Assembly: GCF_900112415.1 (NCBI RefSeq)
Contig: NZ_FOLV01000001.1
Coordinates: 434,001-498,000 of the forward strand
Origin: Bacillus sp. 491mf
GTDB taxonomy: Bacteria > Bacillota > Bacilli > Bacillales > Bacillaceae_G
Length of the DNA stretch: 64,000 nucleotides
Direction: 5' to 3'
The notes under the pieces were generated by a model. That model did no database searches and had not been told where the DNA came from. It saw nothing but the letters and a program-made list of their open reading frames with translations. Both the position numbers and the translations under genes were made by a program. Shown here one piece after another: positions 59,828-64,000 of the stretch; the stretch's first letter is position 1; every line of letters starts with the position of its first letter.

Positions 59828-62149
59828 ATGAGTAAAAATAATACGTTAAAGGTATGTAGTAAATCAGTTGCGGTGATCGGAGTAACTGGGGCATGTTTAT
59901 TTTTATCAGAGCCAACGGTTATAAAAGCTGAAAACAATATAAAAGTACAAGATAATCAAGTTGGTGGAAACATACAAGGTAAAGATATTGAATCAAATGA
60001 ACAGCAAGATAATGGTGTTAAACAAGAACAATCGCAAGAAAATAGTATGAAAAAAGATAATTCACAAACTGACGGAGTTAAAGCGAATACTACACAAAAT
60101 CTACAAGATAGTAATATTAAATCAGAAAATGTACAGGGTGTAGATGTAGAATCAAATAGTCAACAAGATAACAGTGCTAAATCATATAACATGCAAAGTA
60201 ATGAGGTCAAAACACAGTTAGATAATAAATCATCTAACTCGCAACCTAACACAACAAATGTACAAGAGGCTCAAATTATTGAGTTTTCACAAGGTAATGG
60301 TATTTGGTCTGTACCATATGGGTTACAAGGTGCAAGCTATATTGATTCTACAAATAAGTATGCAGGAAAAATAGTTCAATTGATTCAAAAAATGATAGTA
60401 AATAATGCAACTTGGTATCAATTTAGTGTAGACGGTAAAACGATAGGTTGGTTAGATAGTAAAGTATTAAGTAAATTATCGAACATACAAGAAATAAATC
60501 AAGACTCTATAATGGGTGCGACAAATAATAATGGTATTTGGTCTTTACCGTATGGTGTTAAGGGTGCAAACTATGTAGGTACTTCAGACAAATATGCATA
60601 CGATAACATTAAATTAATAGCAAAAGCAAATTTTGGAGATACAACTTGGTATCAATTTAGTGTAGACGGTAAAGTAATAGGTTGGGTTGATGGTAAAGCA
60701 TTAGACAAAGATGGAGCACAACCTGCTAATTTCTCTGTAACAATTGGAAATACAAACAGTAATGGGGTATGGTCAAAACCTTATGGTGTGACGGGGGCTC
60801 AATATTTAGGTTCAACTAATGATTATGCTTATCAAACATTACAAGTAATAAAGACAGTTAAAAAGGGAGCTACAACCTGGTATCAAGTTAAAAATGATAA
60901 AGGGATAGTAGGTTGGATAGATGGTGATAAAGCTGTAACTGACCTGGAAAATTTACCGATTGAAAATAGTTCAGCACTCATTGGTGGTTCTGCAAAACCT
61001 TCTGACGGCATTTGGAGTGTACCATATGGGGAGTATGGTGCTAACTGGATTGCATCAGTAAGTGATTATAGCTTTAGACAAGTTAAAGTTATCCAAAAAA
61101 TAAAGAAAAATAATGTTGTGTGGAGTAAGATCAAATTAGAGGATAAAGTACTAGGTTGGATTGATTCAAGAACATTATCTAATCTTGTGATTAATGAAGA
61201 AAATAAAACTGTATTATTAGGAGATACATACGGTCATTCTGTTTGGACTTTACCTTATGGTGAAGAGAACGCTAAATATGTAGGTTCTGCAAATAATTAT
61301 GTAAATAAACCTATTAAAGTAATTGGTAGTTTTACTAGAGAACAAACAGTTTGGTATCATTTTATGGTAGACGGTAAAGAAGTTGGTTGGATTGACTCTA
61401 AAACAGTTTCTAATGCATCTAACATAATAGAAATGAATGAGACTTATCATATAGAAAATAATCAAGGTCATGCAGTATGGACTAGACCTTACGGAATGCA
61501 AAATGCTTCTTTTGTAGGTTCGGCTTCAGATTTTATTCATAAAAACTTGAATGTGAAATTATCTGTAAATTATAATGGTGTCACATGGTATGGTTTTAAA
61601 AACTCTAAAGGTAATTTAAATTGGATAGATAGTAGAGCAGTTGTACAAGGTTCTGCTTACCCGTATTTGGATGTACCAATTATTAGTCAACGTGACCCTT
61701 ATATTCCAGCAAGGAATTTAGTATCCGGTTGTGAGATAACGTCAGTAGCGATGATGTTACAATATGCAGGTGCGAACGTAGATAAAGTTCAACTTGCATA
61801 CGAAATGCCATATTCTAGTTTTGATCCCAATCAAGGTTTTGTAGGAAATCCTTTCGGTAAAGGTTGGACTATATATCCTCCAGCTTTAATGGATTTAGTA
61901 CGTAAATACACAGGTAGTGCAATAAATCTAACTGGTTTAGAAATAAAAAGCAATTTAGACGCTGGGAAACCTGTTGTCGTTTGGATGACTATGCATGGTT
62001 TTACAGTCCATGCTATTACGCTTGTAGGGTATGATGAAAACTATTTTTATTATAACGATCCTTGGACTGGTGAGAAAAACGCTTCTATGTATTGGTCTGA
62101 CTTTTATAACAATTGGTCTACACAAAATAGACGAGCTATTTCATATTAG
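59828..62149 (+). CDS. Secreted C39-like cysteine peptidase with six GW/SH3-like repeats
   Basis: A 773-residue exported protein. A signal peptide covers about residues 1-36 (AVIGVTGACLFLSEPTVIKA). A Gln/Asn/Ser/Lys-rich, unstructured segment follows (about 37-150). Six repeats of about 78 residues start near 155, 234, 311, 392, 470 and 548; each has a WxxPYG and a GWxD motif, as in GW/SH3_8 wall-binding modules. The C-terminal domain (about 612-773) is C39-like: Cys near 634 (SGCEITSVAMML), His near 727 (FTVHAITLVGYD) and Asp in YNDPW. It is likely wall-bound and cleaves peptides. Substrate unknown. Confidence 0.85.
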   Translation: MSKNNTLKVCSKSVAVIGVTGACLFLSEPTVIKAENNIKVQDNQVGGNIQGKDIESNEQQDNGVKQEQSQENSMKKDNSQTDGVKANTTQNLQDSNIKSENVQGVDVESNSQQDNSAKSYNMQSNEVKTQLDNKSSNSQPNTTNVQEAQIIEFSQGNGIWSVPYGLQGASYIDSTNKYAGKIVQLIQKMIVNNATWYQFSVDGKTIGWLDSKVLSKLSNIQEINQDSIMGATNNNGIWSLPYGVKGANYVGTSDKYAYDNIKLIAKANFGDTTWYQFSVDGKVIGWVDGKALDKDGAQPANFSVTIGNTNSNGVWSKPYGVTGAQYLGSTNDYAYQTLQVIKTVKKGATTWYQVKNDKGIVGWIDGDKAVTDLENLPIENSSALIGGSAKPSDGIWSVPYGEYGANWIASVSDYSFRQVKVIQKIKKNNVVWSKIKLEDKVLGWIDSRTLSNLVINEENKTVLLGDTYGHSVWTLPYGEENAKYVGSANNYVNKPIKVIGSFTREQTVWYHFMVDGKEVGWIDSKTVSNASNIIEMNETYHIENNQGHAVWTRPYGMQNASFVGSASDFIHKNLNVKLSVNYNGVTWYGFKNSKGNLNWIDSRAVVQGSAYPYLDVPIISQRDPYIPARNLVSGCEITSVAMMLQYAGANVDKVQLAYEMPYSSFDPNQGFVGNPFGKGWTIYPPALMDLVRKYTGSAINLTGLEIKSNLDAGKPVVVWMTMHGFTVHAITLVGYDENYFYYNDPWTGEKNASMYWSDFYNNWSTQNRRAISY

Positions 62150-62156
62150 AGTATTG

Positions 62157-62187
62157 GGTAGAGTTTAAAGAATGACTCTACCTTTTT
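62157..62187 (+). terminator. Rho-independent terminator
   Basis: ggtagagt and actctacc pair around ten bases and are followed by ttttt, just after the C39-like gene. Confidence 0.8.
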
Positions 62188-62430
62188 ATATGAATGAATA
62201 AAAAAGGTTAGTGTCAATCAGTATTTCAACGAAATAAATTTTAGATATATACTATTTTTAATGATTGTTTCACAAAATTTCTCTTTATTTCGTCATGTTG
62301 TTTTTATAGAATGCGTTCTTCATTGTACAAAAGTGCCCCCCTTGTTTCGGTATCACAAGAAAAGATTATTTTAATAAGCGTCCAAAACAGGGGGAATAAC
62401 GGCTAATAAGAAAGTAAAAACATCATATAA
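62188..62430. other. Gene-poor region
   Basis: About 240 bases. Two facing G/C runs occur (ccccccttgtttcgg near 62336 and ccaaaacagggggaa near 62382) that look like imperfect inverted repeats, perhaps the ends of a lost mobile element. No gene is supported. Confidence 0.35.
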
Positions 62431-62667
62431 TTAATTATCAAAAAATCCTAACGCATATTTTACTCCCTCATGAATATCACTTGTTTCGTATCCTGCTAAT
62501 TCTTCATTGGTAATTTGCATTCTCACATTTTCTAATTCGTAGCCACTGTCTAAATCGATATTCAACAGCACCTCATATCCATCAGTAGTAACGTTTGTTT
62601 CTATAATGTTGAAGGTTTGAATGGCTGTACCTGTTTCATATTCGATTGGCTCTAAAAAATCTGACAT
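62431..62667 (-). CDS. Small acidic protein, unknown
   Basis: A 78-residue protein; I choose ATG 62667 (MSDFLEPIEYETGTAIQTFN) over a start 19 codons upstream that lacks a ribosome site. It is acidic and probably beta-rich (IIETNVTTDGYEVLLNIDLD). No family recognised. It is divergent from the ileS leader. Confidence 0.6.
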   Translation of the reverse strand: MSDFLEPIEYETGTAIQTFNIIETNVTTDGYEVLLNIDLDSGYELENVRMQITNEELAGYETSDIHEGVKYALGFFDN

Positions 62668-62874
62668 AAAAACACCACTTTTCCTGATAATAACCATCTT
62701 TGGTTCTTTCAGTAGTTTAACCATGCGGCATGCTGTTATTCGTGTAACGTTCTTAAAGATGTAGAATGAAGTAGTAAATAAAGATGAAATAAATGCAACT
62801 CAGAAAAAATTTCTAAATTAATTGACAATTGCTGCTCTATTGGAATAAAATAACTGATAATAAAAGTATACAAA

Positions 62875-63132
62875 TCTGATGACGAGAACGAGTAAAATGT
62901 ATCACTGTTCCCCAGAGAGCCGGTGCTTTGCTGAAAGCCGGTGTTCGGTATATATTTGAAAATCATCTCCGAGGAGTCGAACTGAACATAGTAAGTTCGA
63001 ACGGTTGTCTACCGTTACAAGGAACGCGTATGATTGTACGTTGCTGAGTGCTATTGATGAACGATTGATCAATAGAAGTAGGGTGGTAGCGCGGGTAAAC
63101 CCGTCCCTAATGATTAGGGACGGGTTTTTTGT
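62875..63132 (+). promoter_or_regulatory. T-box riboswitch controlling ileS
   Basis: The leader contains an AGAG-type stem I apical part, the Ile specifier ATC at 62962-62964 followed by A, and a T-box sequence AGGGTGGTAGCGCGG (about 63079-63094). A perfect terminator (cccgtcccta/tagggacggg) with T run follows at 63099-63131. Low charged tRNA-Ile should allow read-through into ileS. Confidence 0.93.
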
Positions 63133-63166
63133 GTACTTTTAATTATTTCTTAAGGAGTGATTGTAG

Positions 63167-64000
63167 ATGAAAAAGGTAGATGTGAAAGAAGCAGCTGTAA
63201 GGAGAGAAGTACGAATTCGCAAGCAATGGAATGAACAGGATACCTTTATGCAATCGATTCGAAATCGTGAAGGTGCACAATCTTTCGTATTTTATGAAGG
63301 ACCGCCAACTGCGAATGGACTTCCGCATGTCGGTCATGCCCTAGGGAGGACCATTAAAGATCTAGTTGCAAGATATAAAACGATGACAGGATATAAAGTG
63401 GTGCGTAAGGCTGGGTGGGATACACATGGATTACCAGTGGAATTAGGCGTTGAAAAACAGCTCGGTATTTCTGGTAAGCATGATATTGAAAAGTACGGTG
63501 TAGAAGCTTTTTTAGCAAAATGTAAAGAGAGTGTATTTACGTATGAAAAGCAGTGGCGTGAGTTTACAGAGAGTATTGGGTACTGGGTTGATATGGATGC
63601 GCCGTATATCACGTTAGATAATTCCTATATTGAAAGTGTTTGGCATGTTCTTGGGACGATTCATGAAAAAGGATTGCTGTATAAAGGTCACCGCGTTTCT
63701 CCATATTGCCCAAGCTGCCAAACGTCATTGAGTTCACATGAGGTTGCGCAAGGATATAAAACGGTGAAGGATTTAAGTGCAACAGTTAAATTTCAGCTTA
63801 CAGATCGGGAAAGCGAGTATATTCTCGGCTGGACAACAACGCCATGGACGCTTCCAGCTAATGTAGCGCTAGCAGTTCATCCTGAGATGGAATATGTGAG
63901 GGCCCAGCAAGGAGCAGCTGTATATATTGTTGCGAAAGAGTTAGCAAAAGATGTACTGCAGCAAGAGTATAACGTGCTATCTGTTCACAGGGGAAGTGAG
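63167..64000 (+). CDS. ileS: Isoleucyl-tRNA synthetase, type 2, partial
   Basis: The first 278 codons, cut by the window edge. ATG 63167 follows aaggagtga. The HIGH region is [20 protein letters not shown], followed by [20 protein letters not shown]. Such residues and the N-terminus ([20 protein letters not shown]) match the eukaryote-like second IleS of the B. cereus group, a type linked to low mupirocin sensitivity. The editing domain begins near [16 protein letters not shown]. The KMSKS part lies outside. Confidence 0.9.
   Translation, partial: MKKVDVKEAAVRREVRIRKQWNEQDTFMQSIRNREGAQSFVFYEGPPTANGLPHVGHALGRTIKDLVARYKTMTGYKVVRKAGWDTHGLPVELGVEKQLGISGKHDIEKYGVEAFLAKCKESVFTYEKQWREFTESIGYWVDMDAPYITLDNSYIESVWHVLGTIHEKGLLYKGHRVSPYCPSCQTSLSSHEVAQGYKTVKDLSATVKFQLTDRESEYILGWTTTPWTLPANVALAVHPEMEYVRAQQGAAVYIVAKELAKDVLQQEYNVLSVHRGSE

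Noticed and set aside
1-64000. tRNA or rRNA genes
   Set aside because: I looked for tRNA-like cloverleaf segments and rRNA cores and saw none that I could support.

Overview
The window is low-GC Firmicute DNA with AGGAGG-type ribosome binding sites. Its chromosomal genes (an HD phosphohydrolase of the YpgQ type, a CvfC/YpgR protein, a bacilliredoxin, a short SsbB, and T-box-controlled argS and ileS) point to the Bacillus cereus group. That assignment is inferred from protein resemblance and is not a computed match.

Region 1 (1 to about 35.5 kb) is the body of an HK97-type siphovirus prophage; its integrase end lies outside the window. It reads in the usual order: Rha antirepressor; recombination and replication genes (Gp157, Sak3-type annealing protein, replication initiator, DnaC-like loader); small early genes and a dimeric dUTPase; PDDEXK nuclease and ArpU late regulator. 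A roughly 6 kb accessory cassette follows (unknown protein plus XRE-ImmA/IrrE, PIN-like protein, IS3 element), then a second ArpU. After that come a DNA methyltransferase, HNH nuclease, probable cos region, terminase, portal, ClpP-type protease, capsid, connectors, tail genes, an XhlA-like protein, holin and GH25 endolysin. The tape measure gene is split by a 259-nt ORF-less group I intron.

Region 2 (about 35.5 to 41.9 kb) is a minus-strand type VII secretion LXG toxin locus: two alpha-helical partners, the LXG gene, two small membrane proteins (immunity candidates) and a DUF4176 protein. A 2.57 kb group II intron lies inside the LXG gene in the antisense orientation. Removing it on paper restores a continuous 436-codon frame. 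The locus lies between the lysis cassette and host genes, so it may be prophage cargo.

Region 3 (about 41.9 to 64 kb) is chromosome: HD phosphohydrolase, ABC-F ATPase, Bax-inhibitor-like membrane protein, ssbB, cvfC, DCC thiol protein, bacilliredoxin, methyltransferase and argS. Next come an IS6 transposase remnant, a MerR-acetyltransferase pair, a dispersed-repeat-like block, a HAD phosphatase, and a PucR regulator with an aminotransferase and amidohydrolase and a scar of a lost dehydrogenase. The window ends with a secreted C39-like protein carrying six SH3-like repeats and a second-type ileS cut by the window edge.

The strongest unusual signals are two different classes of intron in one prophage region, the antisense inactivation of an LXG toxin, and the uncharacterised cassette between two ArpU paralogs.
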